DNA from: JALZKA01 sp963715405
Lineage (GTDB): Bacteria > Actinomycetota > Thermoleophilia > Solirubrobacterales > 70-9
DNA length: 64,000 nt
Direction: 5' to 3'
NCBI GenBank assembly: GCA_963715405.1
Contig: OY970239.1
Coordinates: 744,001-808,000, forward strand
The notes under the pieces are model-generated. The model did no database searches, was not told where the DNA came from, and saw nothing but the letters and a program-made list of their open reading frames with translations. The position numbers and the translations under genes were made by a program. Each line of letters opens with the position of its first letter. Positions within the stretch are counted from its first letter, which is position 1. Positions 16,189-24,607 of the stretch are shown here, one piece after another.

Positions 16189-17862
16189 AGGACCCGCCAC
16201 TCCTTCGTTGCCGCCCTTCTCGTGGCCCTCGCCGCGGCCAGCCCTGCCTCGGCCGCGAAGTTCGAAACCACCGAGCGCGTCGTGAGCTCCCGCTCGCCCG
16301 ACGCGGGGCTCGTTCGCGAGTCTCTCGTCCGCGTCCTTGATCCGCTGCCCGAAGGCATCGACGCGCCGCGCGTCTGCGACTACCTCGAGTACCTGCGGTT
16401 CCGTCACGCCGACGGCCCACGCCGCTCACCGCAGGCGGACGCGGTGCTCGTGATCATCCCGGGCTTCTTGGGCGGCGCGGCGTCGTTTGACCAGCTCGCC
16501 CGGAACACCGTTCGCGCGGCTGCAAAGCGCGGCAAGTACGTCGAGTACTGGGCGCTCGACCGGCGCGCCAACTGCCTGGAGGACGATCGCGGCATCCGGG
16601 CCGCCGCCAAGGCGCAGGACTACGCAGTCGCTTACGACTACTACTGGGGTGGTGAGCCCATCCGCGGTAAGGCCTTCGCCGGCTTCAAGGACGAAACGGA
16701 GGCGGGGTTCTTGAGCCGGTTCGGACTCGAACGCACGGTACGCGACTGGTACACGGTCCTTCGCAGCGGCGTCCCCAGCCGGAGGAAGCGCGCGCGCAGG
16801 GTGATCTGCGGCGGCCATTCGCTCGGCGGGCCGCTCACCGCGGCGTTTTCGAGCTGGGACTTCGACGGCAACCCCGAGACGACCAAGGACGCGGGCTACA
16901 GGCAGTGCGCGGGGCTTCTCGGCCTCGACACAACTCTCGAGCTCTCGGGCTCGTCGAGTGGCGCCTCGGCGATCGGTCCGCTCCTCGATCTGGTCGCCCA
17001 AGGCGGCGCGGCGCCCTTTGTGAACGTGCCGCCGCTCACGCCCGAGACGATCCAGGTCCCGACGGTCTTCGGCGTCGGGTCCTACTTCCAGCCGCGAGGC
17101 ACGGGCATGACCCCCGAGCTGCCGTCGACGCCCAACATCGACGCCGCCCAGCGCGCTCTCTTCTCCCGGGACGCCGTCCACTTCGCCACGGGCATTCCGG
17201 ATATCCGCGACTTCACCCTCACCAATCAGGTCACGCTTGGCGGCGTCTTCGACGACAACTCCGCGCCCCTCTCGTTCCTGCGTGCGAGCGTCGGCTTCCT
17301 CGAAGGCGGGCCAATCTTCGACAAGAACTTCCCGGCGCCCGACGGGTCGCTGGCTCTCGTCGAGGATCCCTCGGACTCCGTCACGTACACATGGCAGAGC
17401 TATCGGGACGTCGGACCGCCGCGCAACCCGCTCGAGCTGAACGACGCGGGCGCGCCCTATACGTCGCGCGAAGGGGAGGTGTCGAGCCTGCGGGAGCTCG
17501 GCCGCACCATGTTCGAGGCCCCCGCGAACTTCACCGAGCAGTACTTCCCGACGAAGATCATCGCCGACGTCGCCGCTGCCGAATCGGGGACGTTCGAGGA
17601 CATCATCTACGACGGCCCCGCTCTTCGCCCCGCGGCGCTGATCCAGGCGGGCGACTCGGATTCGAACGACGCTGCCGACGAGGGCAGGCCGTTTGACGGG
17701 ACGCCTCCGAACGACTTTCCGCGAAGCCTGGAGAAGATCATTCCCGGCTACAACCACCTGGATGTCGTGACGGCGGCCAGCCGCCAGAACGACGGCCGCC
17801 CGGAGCCGTCCTCCCGCATCCTTGCTCGCTTTGCGCTGGGCGTGGTCCGGGATGCGCGCTGA
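16186..17862 (+). CDS. Secreted alpha/beta hydrolase
   Basis: A 558-residue exported protein. A cleavable signal peptide (residues 1-23, ending ASA-A) precedes an alpha/beta-hydrolase core. The oxyanion strand is VLVIIPGFLGGA (about 87) and the nucleophile elbow is CGGHSLGGP (about 207). The C-terminal IIPGYNHLDVVTA segment supplies the likely catalytic histidine, with the acid in the preceding region. Large insertions separate the core elements, as in extracellular esterases. The substrate is unknown. The start is GTG 16186, with a -10 box immediately upstream. Confidence 0.82.
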   Translation: MRTRHSFVAALLVALAAASPASAAKFETTERVVSSRSPDAGLVRESLVRVLDPLPEGIDAPRVCDYLEYLRFRHADGPRRSPQADAVLVIIPGFLGGAASFDQLARNTVRAAAKRGKYVEYWALDRRANCLEDDRGIRAAAKAQDYAVAYDYYWGGEPIRGKAFAGFKDETEAGFLSRFGLERTVRDWYTVLRSGVPSRRKRARRVICGGHSLGGPLTAAFSSWDFDGNPETTKDAGYRQCAGLLGLDTTLELSGSSSGASAIGPLLDLVAQGGAAPFVNVPPLTPETIQVPTVFGVGSYFQPRGTGMTPELPSTPNIDAAQRALFSRDAVHFATGIPDIRDFTLTNQVTLGGVFDDNSAPLSFLRASVGFLEGGPIFDKNFPAPDGSLALVEDPSDSVTYTWQSYRDVGPPRNPLELNDAGAPYTSREGEVSSLRELGRTMFEAPANFTEQYFPTKIIADVAAAESGTFEDIIYDGPALRPAALIQAGDSDSNDAADEGRPFDGTPPNDFPRSLEKIIPGYNHLDVVTAASRQNDGRPEPSSRILARFALGVVRDAR

Positions 17863-17895
17863 ATAGAGCGAGCGGGTCGCCATACTGCTCGGCCC

Positions 17896-18447
17896 ATGAC
17901 AGAACAAGACCACGAGCTGATCACCGACCAGGCCGGGCGCGAGGCGTCCGGCGCCCACGCCTACGGCCGCTATCTCGAGGAGTTCGAGGTTGGCGCCGTC
18001 TACAAGCACTGGCCGGCGAAGACTGTGACCGAGTCAGACGACCACCTCTTCTGCCTGATCACGATGAACCACCATCCCCTGCACCTCAACGACGTCTACG
18101 CCAGTGAGTCCCAGCAGGGCCAAAACGTCGTCGTCGGGCCGCTCGTCTACTCGCTCGCGCTTGGCATGTCCGTCTCCGACGTGTCGGGCAAGGCGATCGC
18201 GAACCTCGCGACCGAGGAGCTCTCCCACCCGAACCCCGTCTTCCACGGCGACACGCTCTACTGCGAGTCGGAGGTGCTCGAGGTGCGCCCGTCCAAGTCG
18301 AAGGGCGATCGCGGCGTCGTCAAGGTCCACACGCGGGTTTACAAGCAGACGGGCGACTTGGTCGCCGAGTTCAAGCGCGCGGTCCTCATCCCGCGCAAGG
18401 TTCACGCCGACGACGCGGGGTCCGACGCAGAGGGCCCGGTCGAATAA
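17896..18447 (+). CDS. mch: MaoC-type hydratase, mesaconyl-CoA hydratase-like
   Basis: A 183-residue hotdog-fold (R)-hydratase. The stretch YKHWPAKTVTESDDHLFC, followed by MNHHPLHLN, GPLVYSLALGMSV, DVSGKAIANL and FHGDTLY, is very close to the MaoC protein encoded in Streptomyces ethylmalonyl-CoA pathway clusters. There it hydrates mesaconyl-CoA to beta-methylmalyl-CoA, the substrate of Mcl. The Asp and His of the hydratase motif (D-x-x-x-x-H, here within TMNHHPLHLND) are plausible catalytic residues. A CATACT box lies 9 bases before ATG 17896. It is a single gene here, not beside mcl or ecm. Confidence 0.85.
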   Translation: MTEQDHELITDQAGREASGAHAYGRYLEEFEVGAVYKHWPAKTVTESDDHLFCLITMNHHPLHLNDVYASESQQGQNVVVGPLVYSLALGMSVSDVSGKAIANLATEELSHPNPVFHGDTLYCESEVLEVRPSKSKGDRGVVKVHTRVYKQTGDLVAEFKRAVLIPRKVHADDAGSDAEGPVE

Positions 18448-18459
18448 ACGATTCGCTTC

Positions 18460-18502
18460 CGAACGTCCCGCGTCATGCCCTATAGGTCCTAGCGTGGGAC
18501 GT
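18460..18502. repeat. Palindromic repeat, copy 2 (between mch-like gene and 18494 gene)
   Basis: The arms ACGTCCC (18463-18469) and GGGACGT (18496-18502) extend to 10 bp with one wobble. Bases 18460-18486 match copy 1 (10142-10168) at 26 of 27 positions. The right arm contains the GTG start of the next gene, so the repeat lies across its translation start. Confidence 0.75.
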
Positions 18503-18868
18503 CCACACGCCGCAGTCGAGCTCGTCGAGGTTGAGGAGGATGGCCTCCTGCCGCTCGTCGCGCGGCTCGAGGCTGCTCCGCTGCGGCTCCTGGTGAAGTC
18601 GGGCCGGGTCGGCGGGGCGGAAGGCAAGCGGGGATCGCTTGCGATCACGCCGGCCGACCGTGACGCCGCTCTCAAGGCCGCAAGCTCGGACGATGCCGAA
18701 TGGGAGCGGGACCCGGACTTCGGCATCGACCTCCTCGTCTCGCCCGTCGACGGCGTCGACGAGGGCTTGCTGGTGCCTCGTTTTCTCTACCGCCGGGCCG
18801 ACCGGATCTACGAATATGCCGCGGCGATGCCCGAGGCGAGGCGCCTCGTCAAGGCCGCCTGGCGATGA
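18494..18868 (+). CDS. Conserved hypothetical protein
   Basis: A 124-residue soluble protein with mixed alpha/beta character and no family I recognise. Distinct features are GRVGGAEGKRGSLAIT near residue 35 and a C-terminal RFLYRRADRIYEYAAAMPEA segment that looks conserved. It starts at GTG 18494, inside the right arm of the palindromic repeat. A TATAGG sequence lies 7 bases upstream. It overlaps the next gene by ATGA, so it is co-translated with the alpha/beta hydrolase that follows. Confidence 0.65.
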   Translation: MGRPHAAVELVEVEEDGLLPLVARLEAAPLRLLVKSGRVGGAEGKRGSLAITPADRDAALKAASSDDAEWERDPDFGIDLLVSPVDGVDEGLLVPRFLYRRADRIYEYAAAMPEARRLVKAAWR

Positions 18869-19470
18869 CCACCGAATCGCTCGAGATCGAGACGCCACAT
18901 GGCCTTGCGCGCGTGCATTTCGATGCGGCGGACGATGCGACAGGCCTGATCGTGCTCGGGCATGGAGCCGGGGGAGGGGTCGGGGCCCCTGACCTGGTGC
19001 GAGCCGCGCTTGAGGCGAAGAAGCTGGGCTTTGCCACCGCTCTGGTCGAGCAGCCATACCGCGTTGCGGGTCGAAAGTCACCTGCGCCCGCGAAGCAGCT
19101 CGACGCCGCGTGGCTTGCCGTCGTCGTGGAAATGCGCGAACGCGGGCTCGTGAGCGCCCCGCTGATTGTGGGAGGCCGCTCCTCGGGCGCCCGCGTCGCA
19201 TGCCGGACATCAGCGGAAGCCGGCGCGGACGCCGTGCTTTGCCTCGCGTTTCCGGAGCACCCTCCCGGGCGGCCCGAGAAGTCGCGCCAAGCTGAGCTCG
19301 ACGCGGTCGAGGTCCCTGTCTTGGTCGTGCAAGGCGAGAGCGACCCGTTTGGGATGCCGGCCGCCGGGCCCGCGTGCGAAGTCGTCCCGGTGAAAGGCAA
19401 CCACGGCCTAAAGACGGATCTCGACGCGGTCGGCGAGGCCGTCGCGAGCTGGCTCGGCGAGCGCTTATGA
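18865..19470 (+). CDS. Alpha/beta hydrolase, KANL3/Tex30-like
   Basis: A 201-residue minimal alpha/beta hydrolase. The oxyanion loop is LGHGAGGGV (about residue 32), the nucleophile elbow G-G-R-S-S-G-A-R (about 98), the acid in GESDPFG (about 160) and the histidine in GNHGLK (about 178). This order matches the KANL3/Tex30 or dienelactone hydrolase-like family of cytosolic esterases. The ATG overlaps the previous stop (ATGA) and the gene overlaps the next by ATGA. Confidence 0.85.
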   Translation: MTTESLEIETPHGLARVHFDAADDATGLIVLGHGAGGGVGAPDLVRAALEAKKLGFATALVEQPYRVAGRKSPAPAKQLDAAWLAVVVEMRERGLVSAPLIVGGRSSGARVACRTSAEAGADAVLCLAFPEHPPGRPEKSRQAELDAVEVPVLVVQGESDPFGMPAAGPACEVVPVKGNHGLKTDLDAVGEAVASWLGERL

Positions 19471-19994
19471 TCCGGCCGACCCGCAGAAGCTCGTCCTCTG
19501 GGGTTGAGCCGAAGATCGACGCCAGGTTCGAGATCACGACCGCGCTTCGCGCCCCAGCGTCGGAGGTCTGGGAGTTCGCAATAAGCCCCGAGGGGATCAA
19601 CTACGAGCTCGGCCCCTGGGTGCGCATGACCATGCCGAAGGGCATCGACGATCACATGACGCTTGACGACGTGACGCCGATGGAGCCGCTCGGCAAGAGC
19701 TGGATCTTCGTCGCAAAGATCATCCCCATGGACTTCGACGATCTCTGCCTGGCGGAGATCGGGCCCGGCATGCGCTTTCTGGAGCGCTCGAAGATGGCGT
19801 CCGCGAAAGCCTGGCAGCACGAACGCGAGGTCGTGCCGGCGGGCGAGGGGACCTGCGAGATCACCGACCGGCTCGCGATCGAGCTCCGCACGCCACTGCG
19901 TGCGCTCGGCGGCAAGCGCCTCGCGCCGCGCATCATCCGGATGCTCTTCACCCACCGTCACAAGCGCCTTTCCGACCGCTGGGGCTCGATCTGA
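19467..19994 (+). CDS. SRPBCC/START-like domain protein
   Basis: A 175-residue protein with the polyketide cyclase/dehydrase (SRPBCC) outline. A first strand with FEITTALRAPASEVWEFA is followed by a central ligand-cavity region and a C-terminal helix (RIIRMLFTHRHKRLSDRW). The family binds hydrophobic ligands, and the specific ligand is unknown. It is the last gene of the unit 18494-19994. A hairpin between it and the convergent lipoprotein gene follows directly. Confidence 0.75.
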   Translation: MIRPTRRSSSSGVEPKIDARFEITTALRAPASEVWEFAISPEGINYELGPWVRMTMPKGIDDHMTLDDVTPMEPLGKSWIFVAKIIPMDFDDLCLAEIGPGMRFLERSKMASAKAWQHEREVVPAGEGTCEITDRLAIELRTPLRALGGKRLAPRIIRMLFTHRHKRLSDRWGSI

Positions 19995-20029
19995 GTTGAT
20001 TTGCGTCCACCCCCCGGACGCGATTCAAC
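19995..20029. terminator. Bidirectional hairpin between convergent genes
   Basis: GTTGATTTGCGTCC (19995-20008) and GGACGCGATTCAAC (20016-20029) form a 14-bp stem with two imperfect pairs and a C-rich loop, centred between the stop codons at 19994 and 20039. Position and shape suit a transcription end for both strands. There is no long T tract. Confidence 0.6.
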
Positions 20030-20038
20030 GCAGTTCGG

Positions 20039-20428
20039 CTAGAGGTCAGCCGAGTCGATCTGCCACTCGCCCGACTCGTTCGTGAGCGTGTAGGTCGACT
20101 CGATGTCCGAAGCCTCGTCGCCGACCGTCGCGGTGGCTTCCTCGCCGTCGATCTGAATGTCGGAGACGACGACGTCGTCGGCGCTGTAGGAGGGCGCGGC
20201 GAAGTTGGCCTCGAACGTCTCGCAGGCCTCCTCGGGGTCGTCGTTGAAGGTCTGGCTTTCGAGGAACTCATCCGTCATGCGCTCGCACCCGCCCTCGGTC
20301 AGCCAGAGCTTGATCGTCTCTTCGACCTCACCCTCTTCTCCAGACGCCTCGGTGGAGACGCCATCGTCGCCGCCACAAGCGCTCAAGAGGACAGTGACGC
20401 CCACGAGGATCGTTGCCAGCCGCTTCAT
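20039..20428 (-). CDS. Small lipoprotein of unknown function
   Basis: A 129-residue exported lipoprotein. The signal peptide (MKRLATILVGVTVLLSAC) ends in the lipobox LSAC at residue 18, followed by an acidic Gly/Ser linker. The mature domain (about residues 35-129) looks like a small alpha+beta fold with a C-terminal strand ESGEWQIDSADL, reminiscent of DUF4878/lumazine-binding-like NTF2 lipoproteins. The internal cysteines may pair. It has its own promoter. Confidence 0.78.
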   Translation of the reverse strand: MKRLATILVGVTVLLSACGGDDGVSTEASGEEGEVEETIKLWLTEGGCERMTDEFLESQTFNDDPEEACETFEANFAAPSYSADDVVVSDIQIDGEEATATVGDEASDIESTYTLTNESGEWQIDSADL

Positions 20429-20441
20429 CGAGTGGATCCTA
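20426..20441 (-). promoter_or_regulatory. Leaderless promoter of the lipoprotein gene
   Basis: TAGGAT (20441-20436, minus strand) lies 7 bases before ATG 20428. Confidence 0.55.
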
Positions 20442-20448
20442 TCCGCGC

Positions 20449-21018
20449 TCAGTGCGCTTCGCCCGAGGCATGCGCGGGCGGGCGTGACTCTTCGGCGAGC
20501 GATGTGATCTCGAGCGAGCCTCGGGCAGCGCCCTCGAGGACTTCAATCGCCTCGTCCTCACTTCGAGCGTAGAGCTCGACCAGGAGGTGGACGATGATCC
20601 GCTCCTCGTCGTGCTTGTGGAAGCGAACGTGGGTGAAGAACTCGCGCGTTCCGGCGTCGCCGAAGGAGGCGTAGGTCAGGCTGTCGGCCGCTTCGGCGCC
20701 GGAGCACGACTCGACGGTGTCGCCGTCAACCGTGACCGTGCACGATGCAACGAACGGCTTGCCGGCGACCATCCGCTCCCAGCGATCGCCGATTGAGACG
20801 ACGCAGCCTCCCTCGACGGTCAGGTGCGGCTGGTCATGCATGCAGTCGAGGCATTGCACCACCGCCTCCTGGATCTCCTCCACGCGCTCGGCGGCCTCGC
20901 CGGTCTCGGGATCGACGCGGAGGATCGCGTCGTAGTGGACCTGTGCTTCGAGGCGCTGGGACCAGCAGCGGTAGCAGCGAAGCCACGCGTGGCGGTCCGA
21001 CTCGTGCGTCTCGTCCAT
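20449..21018 (-). CDS. Conserved hypothetical protein with N-terminal Cys pairs
   Basis: A protein of 189 residues that I cannot assign. Near the N-terminus C-Y-R-C-W and, about 40 residues later, C-L-D-C form two CxxC pairs, suggesting a zinc ribbon. The rest is an alpha/beta domain with FTHVRFHKHDEERIIVH. I chose ATG 21018 because the in-frame TTG directly before it is weaker. A six-codon leaderless reading frame (21038-21018) ends in TGA overlapping this ATG (TGATG), so translation may be coupled. Confidence 0.6.
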   Translation of the reverse strand: MDETHESDRHAWLRCYRCWSQRLEAQVHYDAILRVDPETGEAAERVEEIQEAVVQCLDCMHDQPHLTVEGGCVVSIGDRWERMVAGKPFVASCTVTVDGDTVESCSGAEAADSLTYASFGDAGTREFFTHVRFHKHDEERIIVHLLVELYARSEDEAIEVLEGAARGSLEITSLAEESRPPAHASGEAH

Positions 21019-21051
21019 CAAGGGCCGAGCTCTCCCATCACCCCGAGCCTA
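21018..21051 (-). promoter_or_regulatory. Promoter and possible leaderless six-codon leader ORF
   Basis: On the minus strand TAGGCT (21051-21046) lies 7 bases before ATG 21038. That ATG opens a six-codon frame (M-G-E-L-G-P) whose TGA (21020-21018) overlaps the ATG of the 189-residue gene. Because the gene itself lacks a good ribosome site, termination-reinitiation from the mini-ORF is a plausible way to translate it. Confidence 0.4.
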
Positions 21052-21069
21052 GCGGTCCGCTCCTCAGTT

Positions 21070-21633
21070 TCAGGGCCGTAGATCGCCCGGCAAGAGCCCG
21101 TACATCAGCATGTCGCGGCGCTCCCCGGCAATGGGCATGTAGGAGCGGAGCGTGCCCTCCTCGCGGAAGCCGATGGCCTCGGCAGTCGCGCGCGAGGCAG
21201 CGTTCTCGGCCTCGATAACCACCTCGACCCGGGCAAGCTTGAGCTCGCGGAACGCATACGCGCAGAGCAGGCCCAGCGCGCGCCGGCCCAGCCCCTTGCC
21301 GCGGGCCTCGCGCGCCAGGACGTATCCGGCGGTGGCGCGCTCCGCCGTGCGATTGATGTCATGGAGGCCGATGGTCCCGATCGGCTCGTCCGTCTCGGCA
21401 TGGGCGATCACGAGCGCGAGATCCGAGCCCGCCGCGAGGCCCGCCATGCCTCGCTGCATCCACTCCCGCGTTCCCTTCCGGGTCTGACCCGCGGGAATCG
21501 TGGTCCAGCGAATCACCTCGGGGTCTTGAACGAGGTCGGTGATCCTCTCGAGATCGGAATCCGCGCCCAGGCGCAGCCGGACGGTGCCGTCCGTCAAGCC
21601 GTCGACCGGGACTTCGATCGGCCGCGGGCTCAC
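21070..21633 (-). CDS. RimJ/RimL-type GNAT acetyltransferase
   Basis: A 187-residue acetyltransferase of the group that includes the ribosomal-protein N-terminal acetyltransferases. Visible are the N-terminal strand DGTVRLRLGADSDLERI, the acetyl-CoA loop R-G-K-G-L-G-R-R-A, and the C-terminal AENAASRATAEAIGFREEGTLR segment typical of the subfamily. The substrate is unknown. GTG 21633 lies 15 bases after the ecm stop, so the two are probably in one transcript. Confidence 0.87.
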   Translation of the reverse strand: MSPRPIEVPVDGLTDGTVRLRLGADSDLERITDLVQDPEVIRWTTIPAGQTRKGTREWMQRGMAGLAAGSDLALVIAHAETDEPIGTIGLHDINRTAERATAGYVLAREARGKGLGRRALGLLCAYAFRELKLARVEVVIEAENAASRATAEAIGFREEGTLRSYMPIAGERRDMLMYGLLPGDLRP

Positions 21634-21648
21634 TGCGCCGCCGGCGTC

Positions 21649-23655
21649 TTAGGCCGTGGTCCCGGCGGGCTCCGCCGAGCCTGCGCGCTCGGCGACGAGG
21701 TCCACGATTTCAGACATGATCCGGTTGATCTCGAAGTCCTTAGGCGTATAGATGCGAGCGACGCCCGCCTCGCGGAGAGTCTCGATATGAGCGGCCGGAA
21801 TGATCCCGCCGATCACGACGGGCGCGTCTACGCCACGCTCGCGCAGCAGGCGAACCGTGTCGGGGATCAGTTCCAGGTGGGAGCCCGAGAGGATCGAGAG
21901 GCCGACCACGTCCACGTCCTCGTCGGCGGCGGAGACGGCGATCTCAGCCGGAGTAAGGCGGATGCCCTGGTAGATCACCTCCATGCCGACGTCGCGAGCG
22001 CGGACCGCGATCTGCTCGGCGCCGTTCGAATGACCGTCGAGGCCCGGCTTTCCGACCAGGATGCGGATGCGGTGTCCGAGCCGGTCTGAGACCTCGTCGA
22101 CCCGCTCGCGGATCTCGGACAGAAGCTCCTCGTCCGCGCCCGACGCCGAGCCGCCGACTCCCGTGGGGCCGCGGTACTCGCCAAAGGAATCGCGGAGCGC
22201 CTGCGCCCACTCACCGGTCGTGACGCCGGCCTTGGCAGCGGCGATCGTGGCGGGCATGATGTTCACGCTCTCGTCCGCGGCGGCGGCGCGAAGGTCCTCG
22301 AGCGCCCTCTCTACGGCGCCATTGTCGCGCGCGGCCTTCCACTCTTCGAGCGCGTCGCGGCGTTCGCGCTCGACCTCGGGATCCGGGGTGAGGATGCCAC
22401 CGTCGGCGCCCGCGGTGAGCGGCGAGTCCTCGGTCTCCTCGTAGCAGTTCTGGCCGACAACCTTGACCTCGTCAGCCTCGATCCGGGCGATGCGCTCACG
22501 GTGCGACTCGACCAGGCGCGCCTTCATGTAGGGCACCGCCTCGACCGCGCCGCCCTGCTCCTCGACGACGGCCATCTCGGCTTCGGCGCCTTCGGTGAGC
22601 TCTGAGACGAGGCCGTCCATCACCTTCGAGCCCTCGAAGATGTCGGGATATTCCAGGAGGTCCGTCTCGAAGGCGAGCACCTGCTGGATCCGAAGCGACC
22701 ATTGCTGATCCCACGGGCGGGGGAGCCCCATCGCCTCGTTCCACGCAGGGAGCTGGATCGCGCGGGCGCGGGCGTCGCGCCCGAGCGTGACGGCCAGCGC
22801 CTCAAGAACGATCCGCTGCACGTTGTTCTCGGGCTGTGATTCGGTCAGTCCGAGCGAGTTCACCTGCACGCCGTAGCGCAGGCGAAGGAGCTTGGGGTCG
22901 GTCACGCCGTAGCGCTCGCGGCCGATCTTCTCCCAGAGCGCCGTCATCGTGCGGAGCTTCGCGTGCTCCTCGATGAAGCGGACGCCGGCGTTGACGAAAA
23001 ACGAGATGCGGCCGAAGACCTTGGGAAAGTCCGTTTCCGAGACCTGTCCGCGCGCCTTCACCTCGTCGAGGACCGCGATGCCGGTCGAGAGGGCGTAGGC
23101 GATCTCCTGGACGGGCGTTGCACCTGCCTCCTGGAGGTGGTAGGAGCAGATGTTGGTCGGGTTCCAGCTCGGAATGTCGTTCACCGAGAAGGCGACCGTG
23201 TCGGCGATGAGGCGCATCGAGGGTCCCGGAGGGAAGGCGTAGGTCCCGCGCGACAGGTACTCCTTGATGATGTCGTTCTGCGTCGTCCCCTTGAGCTCTG
23301 ATAGCTCGACGCCGGTTTCATCGGCGACCGCGCAGTAGAGGCCGAGGAGCCAGGCCGCGGTTGCGTTGATCGTCATCGACGTGTTCATCTCGCCGAGCGG
23401 GAGCTGCTCGAACAGGGCGTGCATGTCCCCCTTGTGGGCGACCGAGACGCCCACCTTGCCCACCTCGCCGCGGCTGAGGACGGCGTCGGGGTCATAACCC
23501 GTCTGGGTCGGCAGGTCGAAGGCGACGGAGAGGCCCGTCTGGCCCTTGGCGAGGTTCTTGCGGTAGAGCTCGTTCGAGCGGCGGGCGTCCGAGTGGCCCG
23601 CGTAGGTGCGCATCACCCAGGGACGGTCGCGCTCAGGCAAGCGGTGCTCGGCCAT
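21649..23655 (-). CDS. ecm: Ethylmalonyl-CoA mutase
   Basis: Adenosylcobalamin-dependent mutase that converts (2R)-ethylmalonyl-CoA to (2S)-methylsuccinyl-CoA. At 668 residues it fuses the catalytic TIM-barrel (about 1-530) and the B12-binding domain (about 545-655). The MeaA/Ecm-type sequence is recognisable in GEMNTSMTINATAAWLL, TQNDIIKEYLSRGTY, ICSYHLQEAGATP and LPRPWDQQWS. The cobalamin ligand is the His of DGHSNGAEQI, with SILSGSH and GGIIP following. The N-terminus and length match Ecm rather than methylmalonyl-CoA or isobutyryl-CoA mutases. A leaderless promoter precedes ATG 23655. No metallochaperone (MeaB) gene is adjacent. Confidence 0.94.
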   Translation of the reverse strand: MAEHRLPERDRPWVMRTYAGHSDARRSNELYRKNLAKGQTGLSVAFDLPTQTGYDPDAVLSRGEVGKVGVSVAHKGDMHALFEQLPLGEMNTSMTINATAAWLLGLYCAVADETGVELSELKGTTQNDIIKEYLSRGTYAFPPGPSMRLIADTVAFSVNDIPSWNPTNICSYHLQEAGATPVQEIAYALSTGIAVLDEVKARGQVSETDFPKVFGRISFFVNAGVRFIEEHAKLRTMTALWEKIGRERYGVTDPKLLRLRYGVQVNSLGLTESQPENNVQRIVLEALAVTLGRDARARAIQLPAWNEAMGLPRPWDQQWSLRIQQVLAFETDLLEYPDIFEGSKVMDGLVSELTEGAEAEMAVVEEQGGAVEAVPYMKARLVESHRERIARIEADEVKVVGQNCYEETEDSPLTAGADGGILTPDPEVERERRDALEEWKAARDNGAVERALEDLRAAAADESVNIMPATIAAAKAGVTTGEWAQALRDSFGEYRGPTGVGGSASGADEELLSEIRERVDEVSDRLGHRIRILVGKPGLDGHSNGAEQIAVRARDVGMEVIYQGIRLTPAEIAVSAADEDVDVVGLSILSGSHLELIPDTVRLLRERGVDAPVVIGGIIPAAHIETLREAGVARIYTPKDFEINRIMSEIVDLVAERAGSAEPAGTTA

Positions 23656-23667
23656 ATGTGAATTCTA
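23653..23667 (-). promoter_or_regulatory. Leaderless promoter of ecm
   Basis: TAGAAT (23667-23662, minus strand) lies 6 bases before ATG 23655. There is no room for a cobalamin riboswitch between the box and the start. Confidence 0.6.
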
Positions 23668-24542
23668 GGGTCAGCGGGTTAAATACGCTGCTGGCCATCG
23701 CGCGAGTCGTCGACACCATGCATCTCGGGCGCGACCGTGTGATCGGCGCCTGGGAGGTCCGGCCCGGCGTGATTGTCGACCCCGGCCCCGGCTCTACCGC
23801 CGAAACTCTCCTCGAGGGGCTTGATGCCGAGCCTCGCGCGCTCCTTCTCACCCACATCCACCTCGACCACGCGGGAGCGTCCGGCGTGCTCGCACGCCGA
23901 TTTCCCAAGCTTCGCGTTTACGCCCACGAAGTGGGCGCGCCGCACGTGATCGATCCTTCACGGCTCGTGAAGAGCGCGGAGCGGCTCTACGGCTCAGACA
24001 TGGAGAAGCTCTGGGGCGAGGTCGCGCCGGTGCCCGAGGAGCGGGTGACGATCCTCAAAGGCGGCGAAGAGATAGAAGGTCTCGACGTCCACTACGCGCC
24101 AGGACACGCTCGCCACCACGTTCTCTACCACGACCGGGAGACGGGCGACGCGTACACCGGCGACGTCGCCGGTGTTAGCGTTCCGCCGTCGGATCTGGTC
24201 GCGGCGCCGACGCCTCCGCCCGAGATCGAGGTCGAAGCCTGGCTCAAGTCGATTCAGATGCTCCGCTCGCTGGGCCCGGCGCGGATCTGCATGACCCACT
24301 TCGGCCACAGCGACGACGCCGAGCGACAGCTGACGAAGATCGAGGCGTGGCTCAAGGACGCAGCCGAGGAAAGCTCGCACGACGATCCGGACCGGTTCTC
24401 AGAGTGGCTTCATGCGCGTTTCGACGCGGAGGGAGAAGAGGTGGCTGAACGGCTACGACAGGCGATGCCACCCGACCAGCTTTGGCTCGGTCTCGAGCGC
24501 TACTGGCGAAAGCGCCGCGAGCAGGAGGAGGCCCAGCCCTAG
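23658..24542 (+). CDS. MBL-fold metallo-hydrolase
   Basis: A metallo-beta-lactamase fold hydrolase of up to 294 residues. The metal site is clear: HIHLDHAG (H-x-H-x-D-H, about residues 62-67), a His in APGHARHH (about 147-152), an Asp in YTGDVAG (about 171) and a His in MTHFGHSD. The C-terminal helical tail has charged residues. Start GTG 23658 lies only 2 bases from the ecm ATG; ATG 23718 (274 residues) is a reasonable alternative because family homology starts near there and a TAAATA box precedes it. The substrate is unknown. Confidence 0.82.
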   Translation: MNSRVSGLNTLLAIARVVDTMHLGRDRVIGAWEVRPGVIVDPGPGSTAETLLEGLDAEPRALLLTHIHLDHAGASGVLARRFPKLRVYAHEVGAPHVIDPSRLVKSAERLYGSDMEKLWGEVAPVPEERVTILKGGEEIEGLDVHYAPGHARHHVLYHDRETGDAYTGDVAGVSVPPSDLVAAPTPPPEIEVEAWLKSIQMLRSLGPARICMTHFGHSDDAERQLTKIEAWLKDAAEESSHDDPDRFSEWLHARFDAEGEEVAERLRQAMPPDQLWLGLERYWRKRREQEEAQP

Positions 24543-24607
24543 GCACGCCCTGCCGGGCATCTCCTTGCCGAAACCGCACCTTTTGCGCCGACCGGGTGTC
24601 TTCTCTC

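Noticed and set aside
16426..18009. Open frame of 527 codons on the minus strand
   Set aside because: It is antisense to the secreted hydrolase, whose signal peptide and active-site motifs are clear. The antisense protein shows no recognisable motif.
23656..23667. Cobalamin riboswitch before the B12-dependent mutase gene
   Set aside because: The -10 box is 6 bases from the ATG and the neighbouring divergent gene begins 2 bases away, so there is no leader to hold one.
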